NCBI RefSeq assembly: GCF_028623165.1
Contig: NZ_CP117768.1
Location: forward strand, 3,782,001 to 3,846,000
Reading direction: 5' to 3'
Source: Nostoc sp. UHCC 0926
GTDB lineage: Bacteria > Cyanobacteriota > Cyanobacteriia > Cyanobacteriales > Nostocaceae
Length of the DNA: 64,000 bases
A model generated the notes under the pieces. It did not search any database, was not told the origin of the DNA, and saw nothing but the letters and a program-made list of their open reading frames with translations. This document shows, in pieces, positions 45,212 to 55,524 of the stretch. The number at the start of each line of letters is the position of its first letter. Within the stretch, counting starts at the first letter, position 1. The translations under genes were made by a program, and so were the position numbers.

Positions 45212-45480
45212 GAGTGTAGCCCAAGAGTGAAGCACCCCATCCAATTAAAGCGCTACCAAAAACTAGTACAGCGCGGCGGAAATAAACAACCCATTTCAAA
45301 TCAACGAAACGTTTACGCTGTATTTCTTTTGACTTTTGACTTTTGACTTCTGCCTTGCGGTACTAGCCATGCAGTATTGATGCCTAAGCAAATAGCTAAA
45401 ATGGCTGAGACGATCGCGATCGCCAAACCGAGAAAATCTACAAATGGGGCTTGTGGTAACGTTAAAGTGCCTGCCCCACT
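45212..45480 (-). pseudogene. Possible remnant of a membrane-protein gene pair
   Basis: Two open, start-less segments on the minus strand encode membrane-like stretches: VDFLGLAIAIVSAILAICLG within about 45310-45480, and VVYFRRAVLVFGSALIGWGA within 45212-45330. They are in different frames and lack start codons. The amino-acid make-up looks coding. I do not recognise the family; chance is possible. Confidence 0.3.
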
Positions 45481-45647
45481 TACAGGGTGTTATTGAGATA
45501 GATTTTATATACGTATATTAGCAATTCCGTTGAAAATCTAGGCTTTTCCGTAGTGAAAGTTCTGTAACAGTTCGCTCATATCATTTGCCTACATGAGATA
45601 ATTTCCTCTTAATTGTTCGACATAGAGAAAATTCGCTCAATATTCGT

Positions 45648-46379
45648 ATGCAGCAAGTATCAAGCGATAGTGTGGAGTTACCAATTCATCTCAGTGCTAA
45701 AACAATTACTCGACGTTTAAGTGTCACAGTTATCTGCCTCACCTTAGCAGGTATTCTAAGTGGCTATTTCTGGCTCTGGGAGTTTCCCTTCCCAGCTAGC
45801 AAATGGTTTTACGAACTATTTAGCCTAGATGGAGAATTTAATATCCCTGCCTGGTATTCTTCATTCACTCTATTATTTTGTTCGGGATTACTTAAAGTAA
45901 TTACCGCTATGAAGACGAAAGACCGCTATTTTGTTTACTGGAAAACTCTATCTTTGATATTTTTCTATTTGAGTTTGGATGAAGCATTTAGTTTTCACGA
46001 GATTTTGATCATTCCGTCAGTGCGACAATCACTTCATCTCAATCCTGTATTTTTCCAAACCTGGGTTATCCCTGGTATTGTTTTAGTGGGAGTTTTTGCA
46101 TTTAAATATCTAAAATTTTTGCTCCATCTCCCTCACAAGACTCGGTATTTATTTCTGATTGCCGCAATTGTTTATGTGGGTGGAGGCTTAGGTATGGAAA
46201 TGGTGGGTGGACTTTTGAGAGTAGATTTTGGGCGACACACCATAATAGCGTTAACTGGCATAATTGTTGAAGAGTCTTTGGAAATGGTCGGAATCGTGAT
46301 TTTTATTTATGCGCTACTAGCTTACCTTAGTAGCTTGAGAGAAAGCATTCAACTGAAAATCTATATATCTGAAAAGTAA
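45648..46379 (+). CDS. Multi-spanning membrane protein of unknown function
   Basis: 243 residues with six or seven hydrophobic helices. Two acidic motifs stand at helix boundaries: LSLDEAFSFHE (about 102-112) and IVEESLEMVG (about 205-214). Intramembrane Asp/Glu/His of this kind recall metal-dependent membrane hydrolases such as the CREST group, but the resemblance is weak. No operon partner. Confidence 0.7.
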   Translation: MQQVSSDSVELPIHLSAKTITRRLSVTVICLTLAGILSGYFWLWEFPFPASKWFYELFSLDGEFNIPAWYSSFTLLFCSGLLKVITAMKTKDRYFVYWKTLSLIFFYLSLDEAFSFHEILIIPSVRQSLHLNPVFFQTWVIPGIVLVGVFAFKYLKFLLHLPHKTRYLFLIAAIVYVGGGLGMEMVGGLLRVDFGRHTIIALTGIIVEESLEMVGIVIFIYALLAYLSSLRESIQLKIYISEK

Positions 46380-46428
46380 TATGAAGTGCAGATAATCATA
46401 TGATGTCTGGCAAATCAACCAATCATGG

Positions 46429-46556
46429 CTACTTAGCTTCTAGCAAAGTCCAGAAGTAGCCATCTGGCGCAACAAAAGAGAAACTCATCTTGCCAAACTG
46501 ATTACTAATGATGTCTGTAACTTTTTGTGCAGTACTTGCTTTGATGCGATCGCAAA
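46429..46556 (-). pseudogene. Duplicated 3' end of the VOC gene
   Basis: The minus strand encodes RIKASTAQKVTDIISNQFGK, then SFSFVAPDGYFWTLLEAK and a stop. This is nearly the same as the last 42 residues of the VOC protein at 46698. Coding resemblance ends at about 46556. The copy lies about 250 bases behind the intact gene, in the same orientation. Confidence 0.88.
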
Positions 46557-46697
46557 AGAATTGTCAGCTAACTGTAGGTTTTTCTTTTACTGTATCAATA
46601 TTCTCTTTGATATCAACATATTCAAAGCCTCTCTCCTTTTAGGAGAGAGGTTTGGAGAGAGGTCAGAGCGTATTGCATCCAAACGAGAAGCGCATAG

Positions 46698-47729
46698 TTA
46701 ATTACCTTCTAGCAAAGTCCAGAAGTAGCCATCTGGCGCAACAAAGGAGAAACTAGTCTCGCCAAACTCATTACTAATAATGTCTGTAACTTTTTGTACA
46801 GTACTTGCTTTGATGCGATCGCAATACTCCTGTATTCCCTTAACTCGATAGGTATATAAAGACATACCTAAGCTACCTGGTTGGGCTGCCTCAAAGCACG
46901 ATTCTAAATTAATATCTTCTGGGAATCGAATGATGTAAAGCCTACCACTGCGTGCAGCCATCAGATCAGACTTAGAAGAACGGGGATCATCAAAGGTAGT
47001 GACAATAAACTTTTCACCAGGGTTAAGGTCAAAAATATCTCGACCTGCTGGCGAAGATTCATAGCTAGTTTCGACACCATCACGCACACGCAGCAAACCC
47101 AAAACTTCTTCATAAAACTTCAGGGTTTCTTTGCTGTCATCCTGAACGATGATTCCCATATGGGTAAACTGACTAGTTTTGAGAGCAGCATTATGGTTAA
47201 CCTGTCCGTAATCCGGCAGTGTATAACCAAACCGTTGAAATAAAACCTGTCGAGCTAAGGGTTGCAGTAACAGCATTTCTCGCACACCAATTGCTGGCTC
47301 AATAAAAGGACGGCTTTTCCTCTCTTTGTTGTAGATGACTTCCCAATAAGGGTTAGTGTGCCTAATAGGCAAACCTGCGGCTTTTGCATCCTCTATATGA
47401 TTTAAGATAGTTAAAATATCCGCCGTTAAACTTGTTGCCCAGCGATTTCCTTTAATTTTCATCGACGCTGTTCCCAAACCTTGATGCGTAGGGTTTTGCC
47501 AAACCATCAGCCGAATCAAACCATGATCTGAATTTTGATGGTAGAGGCGGATTGAGCGTAAAGATGAATTCACCCCATATAATTGATTGGCTACATCTGC
47601 GGTTAATTCACCCACTTGACCAATGCGATAGCCAAATTGCTCCCAATACTGAATTGCAGAAATTGGCTCTGGGATGCCGATACAGACTTCATAGATCCCT
47701 TCAATTGCAGTTTGTTGTTCTTGAGTCAT
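46698..47729 (-). CDS. VOC-family (glyoxalase/bleomycin-resistance fold) protein, two modules
   Basis: 343 residues with two VOC regions, about 8-140 and about 190-340 (QFTHMGIIVQDDSKETLKFY, EEVLGLLRVRDGVETSYESS, FSFVAPDGYFWTLLEGN). VOC proteins bind a metal between paired beta-alpha-beta-beta-beta units and act as isomerases, dioxygenases or resistance proteins. His and Glu in THMGIIVQD and WTLLEGN fit metal ligands in the second module; the first is more degenerate. Substrate unknown. Confidence 0.85.
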   Translation of the reverse strand: MTQEQQTAIEGIYEVCIGIPEPISAIQYWEQFGYRIGQVGELTADVANQLYGVNSSLRSIRLYHQNSDHGLIRLMVWQNPTHQGLGTASMKIKGNRWATSLTADILTILNHIEDAKAAGLPIRHTNPYWEVIYNKERKSRPFIEPAIGVREMLLLQPLARQVLFQRFGYTLPDYGQVNHNAALKTSQFTHMGIIVQDDSKETLKFYEEVLGLLRVRDGVETSYESSPAGRDIFDLNPGEKFIVTTFDDPRSSKSDLMAARSGRLYIIRFPEDINLESCFEAAQPGSLGMSLYTYRVKGIQEYCDRIKASTVQKVTDIISNEFGETSFSFVAPDGYFWTLLEGN

Positions 47730-48698
47730 AATCAGTGCTGAGTTAGGAGTTATTAGTTTTCCTCGTACCCATGCTCTGCATAGGAAGGAGAGAAAAGCAA
47801 GGATTCGAGTATTTAAAACGACTTTTTACAGCAGTTTTTATTTAAGTAAGTCGCCTCATTGCGTCTCTGCCGCAAGTTTTGAGGCGGCAGTCCCTTCATT
47901 AGGCATTCCCAGTCAGAGACTCTTGACGAGACAATTTCTAAAAGCTGATTCTAGACTGGCTTTTATCTTAAGTTGACACGTATGAGCAATGCTGTGCCTA
48001 TAGGGCATGGTCTATTTACCTGAAAATAGCTGTAAATATTTATAAAATTTATGTAAAGCTTAAGTATTATTAAGCTCCAAAGTTCTCTGGAGTAAACTAT
48101 AAGTTTAAATTATCTATTTTAAAAAGCATTTCTTTAATATAAAAGTATTTTTTTTACCAAAAAATTTGATATTGAAATCTAACTTAACGACAATACCACC
48201 TTAAGCTGAAAAGTATCGCAACATTTACCAAAAAAATCAGTAGTTGTGAAAAAATATTTGATTAAATATTACAAGCATATTTCAATGTATTATAAATCGC
48301 ATTTATTTGAGATTTTGAAGATTTGGTAAAGAAGTTTACATAACCTTTCGCTCATGATAATTAAATAATTACAGCTTGGTTAAAAAAAATTTGGAGAAAA
48401 AACAAAATATTTGACCTAATTACTTACCATTTGGGTAATCCATTCAGGCATTTTCAGGAAATAAATTGTCTAATTTTGTAAAGTAGGTGTCTCGTTCACC
48501 CGTAACCAAAGCCGGGTTTTTCGACCCAGCCCACAATAAATAGTTAGATATTTTTTCTTTGGAAATCCGTAACCAAATCAATAATTAATGTTTTATAAAT
48601 AGGATTACGCAAATAGCAAGTAATCTACATTGAACTGATAAATAGTTCTTTGACTGAGGCTGAACTTACGTATTCGTGAGAAATTCAGGAGAAATAAC
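47730..48698. other. Long AT-rich gene-free stretch
   Basis: No gene is supported. A 28-base repeat (48008-48035) is shared with 42475-42502. A hairpin around GCCGGGT/ACCCAGC lies near 48512. The remainder is probably the promoter region of the RTX-type gene. Confidence 0.55.
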
Positions 48699-50075
48699 AT
48701 GGCATTTATTTTCGGCACTACAAGTCCTGACAATCTTTTTGGGACTTCGGGAAATGACACGATAGTTGGTTGGGCTGTTGGTGGTAATGCCAATAGTACC
48801 TCCGGTAACGACACCTTGAATGGTGCAGCTGGTAACGATTCCCTCGCTGGTGGGACAGGAAACGACAGTCTAATCGGTGGAGATGGTAATGACACACTTA
48901 ATGGAGGCACAGGAAACGACACTTTAATCGGTAGTGCAGGAAACGACACCTTCAAAGGCAGTCAGGGTAACGACAGCATTAATGGTGGAGATGGCTTTGA
49001 TACCGCAGACTACAGTCAACTAGGTCAAACTATTACCTTGTCAGGTGTTGGAACCATTCAAAAAGCTGGTGGATTGGGGCAAGACCAACTCTTTAAAGTA
49101 GAAAAGGTTATTGCTAATGCAAATGTTGCCAACAACACCATAGATGCATCCCAATCTTTGGCTGGGGTATTTATCACCGTTAACCTGCAAACCCAAAGTT
49201 TGGCTGCCAATAACGTTCCTGGTTTGGGAAGATTGGCATTTACTGCAATCAACTTTGATAATGTCATCGGCACAAATGCAAATGACATCATTGTTGGTGA
49301 CAATCAAAATAACCGATTATCCGGTAATAATGGCAATGACACACTTGATGGCGGCACAGGTACTGACACCTTGAATGGGGGAGCAGGTAACGACACTTAC
49401 ATTGTCGATACTGCTACTGACATCATTACGGAGGCTGCTAATTCAGGCACAGATATTGTCCGGTCTTCTGTCACCTACACACTAGGCGCCAATATAGAGA
49501 ATCTGAGGCTGACGGAAAGTAGCGATATCAGCGGGACAGGTAACAGTCTTAACAACTTACTTTTTGGTAATACTTCTAACAACACTTTGAATGGTGGAGG
49601 AGGCAATGACACTCTAGATGGTAATAATGGCAATGATATCCTCAATGGTGGTGACGGCAATGATAGTCTACAGGGCGGGCCCGGCAATGACGTACTCAAT
49701 GGAGGGTCTGGAAACGACATCCTCATCGGTGTTTTCCCTGGTAGTCCGCTTCCACCTGGATTAGGGGAAACTGATAACTTCACTGGCGGGCCTGGGGCAG
49801 ACAGATTTATCTTGGGAGACGCTGTAAATGCTTTCTACGACGATAACAATACTGCAAATCCTGGTTTTGGGGACTTGGCTAGTATTACTGACTTCGACCC
49901 TAGCCAAGATCGAATTGAACTCAATGGACTTCCACAGGACTACCGTCTGCAAGTTGTTGGAAGCAACACACGAATATTCTTAGATAAACCCGGAGCAGAG
50001 CAAGATGAAATCATAGGTATTGTGCAGGGGGTAGTGGGTCTCACACTTAGTAGTAACAACTTCACTTTTTTATAA
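48699..50075 (+). CDS. RTX-type calcium-binding repeat protein
   Basis: 458 residues with GGAG upstream of the ATG. Residues 1-110 and 205-345 contain hemolysin-type nonapeptide repeats (GGTGNDTLIGSAGNDT, LNGGDGNDSLQGGPGNDVL) that form calcium-bound beta-rolls. A non-repeat part (about 110-205) and a C-terminal domain (ADRFILGDAVNAFYDDNNTA to the end, with ITDFDPSQDRIEL) complete it. No signal peptide: type I secretion of such proteins is usual. Role outside the cell (adhesion or S-layer-like) is unproven. Confidence 0.88.
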   Translation: MAFIFGTTSPDNLFGTSGNDTIVGWAVGGNANSTSGNDTLNGAAGNDSLAGGTGNDSLIGGDGNDTLNGGTGNDTLIGSAGNDTFKGSQGNDSINGGDGFDTADYSQLGQTITLSGVGTIQKAGGLGQDQLFKVEKVIANANVANNTIDASQSLAGVFITVNLQTQSLAANNVPGLGRLAFTAINFDNVIGTNANDIIVGDNQNNRLSGNNGNDTLDGGTGTDTLNGGAGNDTYIVDTATDIITEAANSGTDIVRSSVTYTLGANIENLRLTESSDISGTGNSLNNLLFGNTSNNTLNGGGGNDTLDGNNGNDILNGGDGNDSLQGGPGNDVLNGGSGNDILIGVFPGSPLPPGLGETDNFTGGPGADRFILGDAVNAFYDDNNTANPGFGDLASITDFDPSQDRIELNGLPQDYRLQVVGSNTRIFLDKPGAEQDEIIGIVQGVVGLTLSSNNFTFL

Positions 50076-50329
50076 GCAGGAAAATCCTGGAGAAGGTACA
50101 AACAACACACTCGGCAGTGCTGAAGGATTGGGTTCCTTATCATCAGGCTCAGACGTTAATCTTTCAGTTCAGTTAGCAACAGTTCAACCGAGGAACACGG
50201 CAATCTTTCCCCCCTTACCCAACAAGAGATTATTGAGCAAGTCAGTACCCATTGCTCATTTCATCCCGTAATTTCTAAAGCTTTTTCCCTGATTAACAAG
50301 ATTTAGCTACAAAATCATCTGACTATTTT

Positions 50330-51793
50330 ATGAAGAAAATAATGAATAGCACCAAATCATTCAACCAAGTTAAACGCAGATTTACTGATAAGTTCGTTCT
50401 CAAAGCGTGCTTTTTAGTTACCAAAACACTGTTATTGACAATAGTGATGTTAAATAATGGCACTAGTGTAGTAAATGCTGCACCTCAAGCCTTGCGTTCT
50501 GATATTAAGATTCGCAAGATTATATCTACGTTATCGACGATCTCCCCTTCTGTTCGGATTGCAAAAGATCCACGAAACAATACCCTCTATTACTTAAAAG
50601 CAAATGGTGAGATTTATCGAGTTAATTTAGCCTTATCTACTAGTACACTTGTCTACAACTCTAGTAATCATAAGGTAGGTCAAACTCAAGGTATGGCTAT
50701 TGGTCCTGACGGGACAATTTATTTAGTTGGCAATGCAGACCTTGTGAATGACCAGACCAAAGCAATTATTGTTAAAGGGGTAATTAACTCAGGTACAGGA
50801 GTTCGCATCTGGTCTGTTTTGGCTACGAGTGCAGGCTATCCCAAAAGCAAAACAGCCTATGATCATCGCTTCAACGGCGTGGTTGTTAGCCCAGATGGTA
50901 AGTTTATCTATGTGAATAGCGGTTCTCGTACCGATCATGGTGAGGTTCAGTCTGCTGGTGGTCTATATCCCAATACTCGCGAAGTAGGATTAACCGCCTG
51001 TATACTCCGCCTTCCTAGTAATGGCCAAAATCTCTTTCTTGCAAACAATCGAGCAACCTTAAAGACAGCTGGCTATATTTTTGCAGAAGGAACACGCAAT
51101 ACTTTTGATATGGCCTTTGCGTCTAATGGGGATTTGTTTGGCACCGAAAATGGTCCCGATCGCGACATGTCAGAAGAATTAAATTGGCTACGTCTAGGTC
51201 ATAATTACGGCTTTCCCTGGCGTATAGGCGGGACAGACAATCCCCAACAATTCTCGAATTATAATCCTCTCAAAGACCTTTTGCTAAATCCCAAATTTGG
51301 CGCAGTTACAAAAGGCTACTATTATAACGATCCTAGCTTTCCGGCTCGGCCTAATATCACCCTGACTGAACCAATTCGTAATTTGGGACCGGACGCAGAC
51401 AGTTTCCGCGATCCTCAAGATGGCAAAGTCAAAGACGCTAGTGTTGTTGGGGTAACTTTTAGCACTTTTACAGCACACCGTTCTCCTTTGGGGTTAATTT
51501 TTGAAACACAAGGAGCAATGAGTCCAGAATTCAACAGAAATGGATTCGTATTGGGTTGGACACCAGGCGACCCCAGTGGCGAAACACTAGCAGGCCCTTT
51601 TAAAGATCCCAGCCAGGATCTGTTGGATTTGAAATTGATTAAAGTAGGAACTACCAACTATCAACTTCAAGCCAAGCGCATTGTCCAAGGCTTCAGCAAT
51701 CCCATTGATACTGAGATTATCGGCAATAAGATTTATGTTCTGGAATACGGTGGGATTCAAGGAATTTGGGAAATCTCTATGCCCACTAAGTAA
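50330..51793 (+). CDS. Exported glucose/sorbosone dehydrogenase-like beta-propeller
   Basis: 487 residues. An N-terminal hydrophobic stretch (about 25-48) looks like a signal peptide or anchor. The body is a six-bladed propeller of the GSDH type that in relatives binds PQQ: GQTQGMAIGPDGTIYLVGN, YDHRFNGVVVSPDGKFIYVN, EGTRNTFDMAFASNGDLFGT, NGPDRDMSEELNWLRLGHNY and GFPW. Cofactor residues are only partly judged by eye, so dehydrogenase activity is uncertain. It follows the RTX-type gene by about 250 bases. Confidence 0.8.
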   Translation: MKKIMNSTKSFNQVKRRFTDKFVLKACFLVTKTLLLTIVMLNNGTSVVNAAPQALRSDIKIRKIISTLSTISPSVRIAKDPRNNTLYYLKANGEIYRVNLALSTSTLVYNSSNHKVGQTQGMAIGPDGTIYLVGNADLVNDQTKAIIVKGVINSGTGVRIWSVLATSAGYPKSKTAYDHRFNGVVVSPDGKFIYVNSGSRTDHGEVQSAGGLYPNTREVGLTACILRLPSNGQNLFLANNRATLKTAGYIFAEGTRNTFDMAFASNGDLFGTENGPDRDMSEELNWLRLGHNYGFPWRIGGTDNPQQFSNYNPLKDLLLNPKFGAVTKGYYYNDPSFPARPNITLTEPIRNLGPDADSFRDPQDGKVKDASVVGVTFSTFTAHRSPLGLIFETQGAMSPEFNRNGFVLGWTPGDPSGETLAGPFKDPSQDLLDLKLIKVGTTNYQLQAKRIVQGFSNPIDTEIIGNKIYVLEYGGIQGIWEISMPTK

Positions 51794-52106
51794 ATCTCAA
51801 TTTAGTTTATATTGTTCAAAGTTTTGGTTTATATAGCCCAATACGCTTGGGTTAAGGTTAAAACTCTTTATCAAAGTCAATTTTTTTAACGAACCGCAGA
51901 GGCAAGGCAGTGCGCCCTTGCGGTTCCCCGACTTGAAGCAACTGCCGCGCCGAGAACACAGAGACAAGGAAAAAATGCTTAACTGAACTGTATTGTTATA
52001 TAGCCAGAATGCGTAGGCGTAGACTGTCGCAGACATCGCATCCCAAACGTGCAAAATGCCCCTCAGACTGAAAGTCACTGGCTCACAATAGAAAGTCGAA
52101 TTCCTG
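51794..52106. other. Gap with interspersed repeats
   Basis: Repeat material at 51890-51980 (AACGAACCGCAGAGGCAAGG) and 52005-52045. No gene is seen. Confidence 0.5.
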
Positions 52107-52727
52107 TTAGAGAGCATTCGCCTTTGGAGGAAAACTTTTCGATTTACTGGAATAATTCAAAAATTGCAGTTCAGATGTAGTGAGGTCGCGCCATTGACCC
52201 AATTGTAGGTCATCTAATTGTAGGTGGGCTATGCTGACCCTGACCAGTCGCAAAGTCGGAAACCCTACAGCCGCAGTCATGCGCCGTACTTGGCGGTTTT
52301 TTCCCTCTGTTAAGGTCATTTCCAGCCAAGCTGTGGGTACATTTTTGCGAAATCTAATCGGCGGGGTGCGTTCAGGTAGCTGTGGTTCTTCTGGTAAAAG
52401 CCTAACTTCTGCTGGTTGAGTGCGGTAATCTTGAATTTCCACACCTGTTTGCAACCTTTTTATCGCATCTGCATCTGGAATTCGCTCTACCTGTACCCAG
52501 TAAGTACGTTTATGACCAAAACGCGGATGGGCGAGGCGATGTTGCAATTGCCCATCGTTCGTTAACAGCAGCAACCCTTCACTATCCCAGTCTAAGCGTC
52601 CCACAGGATACACATCAGGTACATCAATATAATCTTTCAGGGTGCTATGTGTGGGAGCATCTTTTGTAAACTGGCTGAGAACGCCATAGGGTTTGTAAAA
52701 AATGATATATCGGTAATGATTTGTCAT
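52107..52727 (-). CDS. RsuA/RluE-family pseudouridine synthase
   Basis: 206 residues from the ATG at 52727. An open extension to 52823 is rejected because it reads an interspersed repeat. The catalytic motif is [16 protein letters not shown] (Asp of GRLD) and the C-terminal KNRQVRRM motif is present. There is no N-terminal S4 domain, as in RluE, which modifies U2457 of 23S rRNA. The exact uridine cannot be told by eye. Confidence 0.9.
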   Translation of the reverse strand: MTNHYRYIIFYKPYGVLSQFTKDAPTHSTLKDYIDVPDVYPVGRLDWDSEGLLLLTNDGQLQHRLAHPRFGHKRTYWVQVERIPDADAIKRLQTGVEIQDYRTQPAEVRLLPEEPQLPERTPPIRFRKNVPTAWLEMTLTEGKNRQVRRMTAAVGFPTLRLVRVSIAHLQLDDLQLGQWRDLTTSELQFLNYSSKSKSFPPKANAL

Positions 52728-53181
52728 TGGGCATTGGGCACTTGTAGTGAGCGTTCGCGTAGCGTCTCTACGAGAAGCCGTTGGCGCAGCCTTTCGTAGA
52801 GAAGTATTGTGGGCATTGGGCAAATGGCACTAAGAAAAGCCTAAAGGCTTGTGTCACCTCGTTAAGAGTCTTAAGACTGGGAATGTATTCCTCTGGGCTG
52901 TCTGGTCAAGAAAGAGGAGGCGGAGCCTCCAAGGATGGGTTCCCAGCCTTGAGGCTGGCAACCAGTCAGACCAGTCAGGGCAAGGGCTGTATTTTAACTT
53001 AGTGCTATTGGGCATTGTGGACTCGAATCGTTCGTATAGTTCTGGATTCCATTTATCTGGCATCTCTTGATAATTCCTAATTCGTAATTTGTAAAGCCGT
53101 ATTTTTTGATGTAAACGACAAAAAACGATATCGTCAGAAATTGTGGGTTGAAATTTGCTTAAGATACGCACCCAATGCCCT

Positions 53182-54252
53182 ATGACTAACTACTTTCGCT
53201 CCAATGTTAATGCAATGGCTAGCTACATTCCCGGTGAGCAGCCCCAACGCGGTACACAGATAATTAAACTCAACAGCAACGAGAACCCCTATCCTCCTTC
53301 CCCTGCGGCACTAGCTGTATTGCAGAATATCGATGGCGAGTGGTTGCGCCGGTATCCAGAACCTTTCGGCGGGGAGTTCCGGCAAGCTGCAAGTAAAGTT
53401 TTAGGAGTTCCTAGTGATTGGATCATTGTCGGAAATGGCAGTGACGAATTGTTGAGCGTGATAATTCGAGCCTGTGCAGAACCTGGGAAGAAAGTAGTTT
53501 ATCCGATGCCAACTTACGTGCTATATCGCACATTAACAGAAATGCAAGCTGCGGAAATTATTGAGATTCCCTACAGCGAGGACTACAGTTTACCTTTAAA
53601 AGAACTAGTTGCTGTCGATGGTTCTGTGACATTCATTGCGTCGCCTAATAGTCCATCGGGGCATGTGGTAGCAACAAATGATCTAAGAAAATTAGCCAGC
53701 CAGTTATCTGGAGTTTTAGTGATTGACGAAGCATATGTAGATTTTACCGAAGAGAATGCATTGAGTTTGGTAAAGGAATACGAAAACGTCATCGTAATTC
53801 GCACACTTTCTAAAGGGTACTCGTTGGCAGGATTACGATTGGGCTTTGGGGTGGCGAATCCCAAACTGTTGCAGGGATTGTTTAAGGTGAAGGATAGCTA
53901 TAACATTGATGCGATCGCTTGTGCAATTGGCTCTGCTGCCATCACCGACCAAGCTTATAAAAATGCTTGTGTAGCAAAGATTAAAGCATCACGGACTAAG
54001 TTAGCAACAGACTTAAAACAATTAGGTTTTCATCTTTGGGATTCCCAAGCTAACTTTTTGTTGGCACAGCCAAGAGAAGGAAACGCAGAATATCTCTATC
54101 AAAAACTGAAGGAACGGGGAATTTTAATCCGCTACTTCAAGCAACCTGGACTAGATGATAAATTACGCATTACTGTTGGCACCGATGAACAAAATCAGGC
54201 TTTAGTGGAGGCGTTGATTTATTTGTTAGATACTGATACTAATTCTGTATGA
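53182..54252 (+). CDS. hisC: Histidinol-phosphate aminotransferase
   Basis: HisC converts imidazole-acetol phosphate and glutamate to histidinol phosphate in histidine synthesis. 356 residues from the ATG at 53182; a TTG at 53155 is also in frame. Fold-type I PLP enzyme: KLNSNENPYPPSP, VGNGSDELLSVIIRACAEPG, FIASPNSPSGH, VIDEAYVDF, and the PLP lysine in RTLSKGYSLAGLRLGF. It is not beside other his genes. Related aromatic aminotransferase activity cannot be excluded. Confidence 0.93.
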   Translation: MTNYFRSNVNAMASYIPGEQPQRGTQIIKLNSNENPYPPSPAALAVLQNIDGEWLRRYPEPFGGEFRQAASKVLGVPSDWIIVGNGSDELLSVIIRACAEPGKKVVYPMPTYVLYRTLTEMQAAEIIEIPYSEDYSLPLKELVAVDGSVTFIASPNSPSGHVVATNDLRKLASQLSGVLVIDEAYVDFTEENALSLVKEYENVIVIRTLSKGYSLAGLRLGFGVANPKLLQGLFKVKDSYNIDAIACAIGSAAITDQAYKNACVAKIKASRTKLATDLKQLGFHLWDSQANFLLAQPREGNAEYLYQKLKERGILIRYFKQPGLDDKLRITVGTDEQNQALVEALIYLLDTDTNSV

Positions 54253-54654
54253 AGATGCGCCAAACTATATAAGGAACGAACCGCAAAGGGCGCATCGACT
54301 CTGCATCGCCGAGGACAAGCAGTAGCGCGTCGAGGTCAGAAAGCGTCATTTGCCGCAATAGTAGGCGATCGGTTTCCAATATCATGAGAGTTAAATCCAA
54401 TCTAAGTACAGCATTTGATTAATTCGTAGCGAATTAAATTTGGCAATACCCTGCAATGCCAACGCATCGGCTTACATTGTTAATGCAATACCCTGCAATG
54501 CCAATGCATCGGCTTACATTGTTAATGTATCAGCCACATTGTTAATTTGTCGGCTTGCATTATTAATGCAGCCCAATGCAATGCCAATGCATTCCAAACA
54601 AATGTTAATGCGTTCCCCTGCATTCAAAACGTTACGCTTCTACGCAAAACTGTA
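54253..54654. other. Gene-free stretch with 42-bp repeats
   Basis: 54443-54526 holds two copies of a 42-base unit (start GCAATACCCTGCAATGCCAA at 54443 and 54485), then degenerating ATTGTTAAT pieces to about 54615. A fragment resembling the ATACCAATTC-ended elements (54237-54290) precedes it. The open frame over the repeats has no coding support. Confidence 0.6.
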
Positions 54655-55470
54655 TTAAGCCCAGTTGCTTACTACAACAATCTTGAACCTACTTTCACCA
54701 GACAAATCGTAGTCTAAAGAGCCGTAGTGTTGCAAAGCCCAGTCTTGCAAATCTTGAATTGCACGGGCAAAGATATCATCCGGGATGTGCCAAGTATTGC
54801 CATAAACCTTGTTTCTATAATATTCAAGCAATTTACCCACAGTCAGTTCAGATTGCCATTTGGCTGCAACCACTGTTTCCAAATTTGCTCCTTGTTCGTG
54901 CAACTCACCTAAAACCTCTTCTTGTGTTGCACCATAGCCAGGTAAAGGGTAATCATAGCTAGCAATAATATCTTGCCAACGTTGCTGAAAATCAAACCTA
55001 CCCTGATTCACATCTTCATTAACTTTGCTGAAATTCATATTACCGTGAGTGTAGAGGTAAATTCCTCCTGGCTTGAGGACGCGACGAATTTCTGCTAGTG
55101 CTTGCTTCCAAGCTGAAACCAAGTGAAACACATGAACTGTCAACGCCACATCAAAAGAGTTATCAGCAAATGGTAGAGAAGTTGCATCTCCCTTGATTGC
55201 TGTAAGTTGGTGAGACACACCCTCTAGCTTTTGGTGCAACTCAGCTAGCATTTTTTCAGAGATATCGACACCAGTGTAAGAATAGCCTCTTTTTGCGATC
55301 GGGACAGCAATTCTACCAGTGCCGATACCTGTTTCATAAAATTTGGTTTCTGCTGTTGGTGAAACCAAGTTGATGATAAAGTCAGTGATTTGCTCGGAGA
55401 TTCCAGGCGGTAGTCGCCGTGTTGCATCGTAAATATCAGAAACGCGATCGAATGAAATTGTTGCAGCCAT
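54655..55470 (-). CDS. SAM-dependent methyltransferase (type 11)
   Basis: 271 residues. Class I Rossmann fold: motif I FYETGIGTGRIAVPIAKRG (with ETGIGTG instead of the usual DxGxGxG), TGVDISEKMLAELHQK, GDATSLPFADNSFDVALTVH and HLVSAWKQALAEIRRVLKPGG. Substrate unknown. It lies 54 bases after the Nudix gene on the same strand, so they may be co-transcribed. Confidence 0.9.
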   Translation of the reverse strand: MAATISFDRVSDIYDATRRLPPGISEQITDFIINLVSPTAETKFYETGIGTGRIAVPIAKRGYSYTGVDISEKMLAELHQKLEGVSHQLTAIKGDATSLPFADNSFDVALTVHVFHLVSAWKQALAEIRRVLKPGGIYLYTHGNMNFSKVNEDVNQGRFDFQQRWQDIIASYDYPLPGYGATQEEVLGELHEQGANLETVVAAKWQSELTVGKLLEYYRNKVYGNTWHIPDDIFARAIQDLQDWALQHYGSLDYDLSGESRFKIVVVSNWA

Positions 55471-55524
55471 GTATTTTTTATCCTTTCGTGATGGTTATTG
55501 ACAAAGGCAAATCCAGTGAGATGA

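Larger units (their letters stand above)
44398..45647. other. Long decayed stretch without an intact gene
   Basis: Contains an SsuA-type remnant (44565-44780), a small MITE-like element (45046-45129) and membrane-protein remnants (45212-45480), all described separately. No intact open frame is present. Confidence 0.6.

Noticed and set aside
52728..52823. N-terminal extension of the pseudouridine synthase
   Set aside because: It translates the interspersed repeat with GCGTAGCGTCTCTACGAGAA; the domain starts at [15 protein letters not shown].
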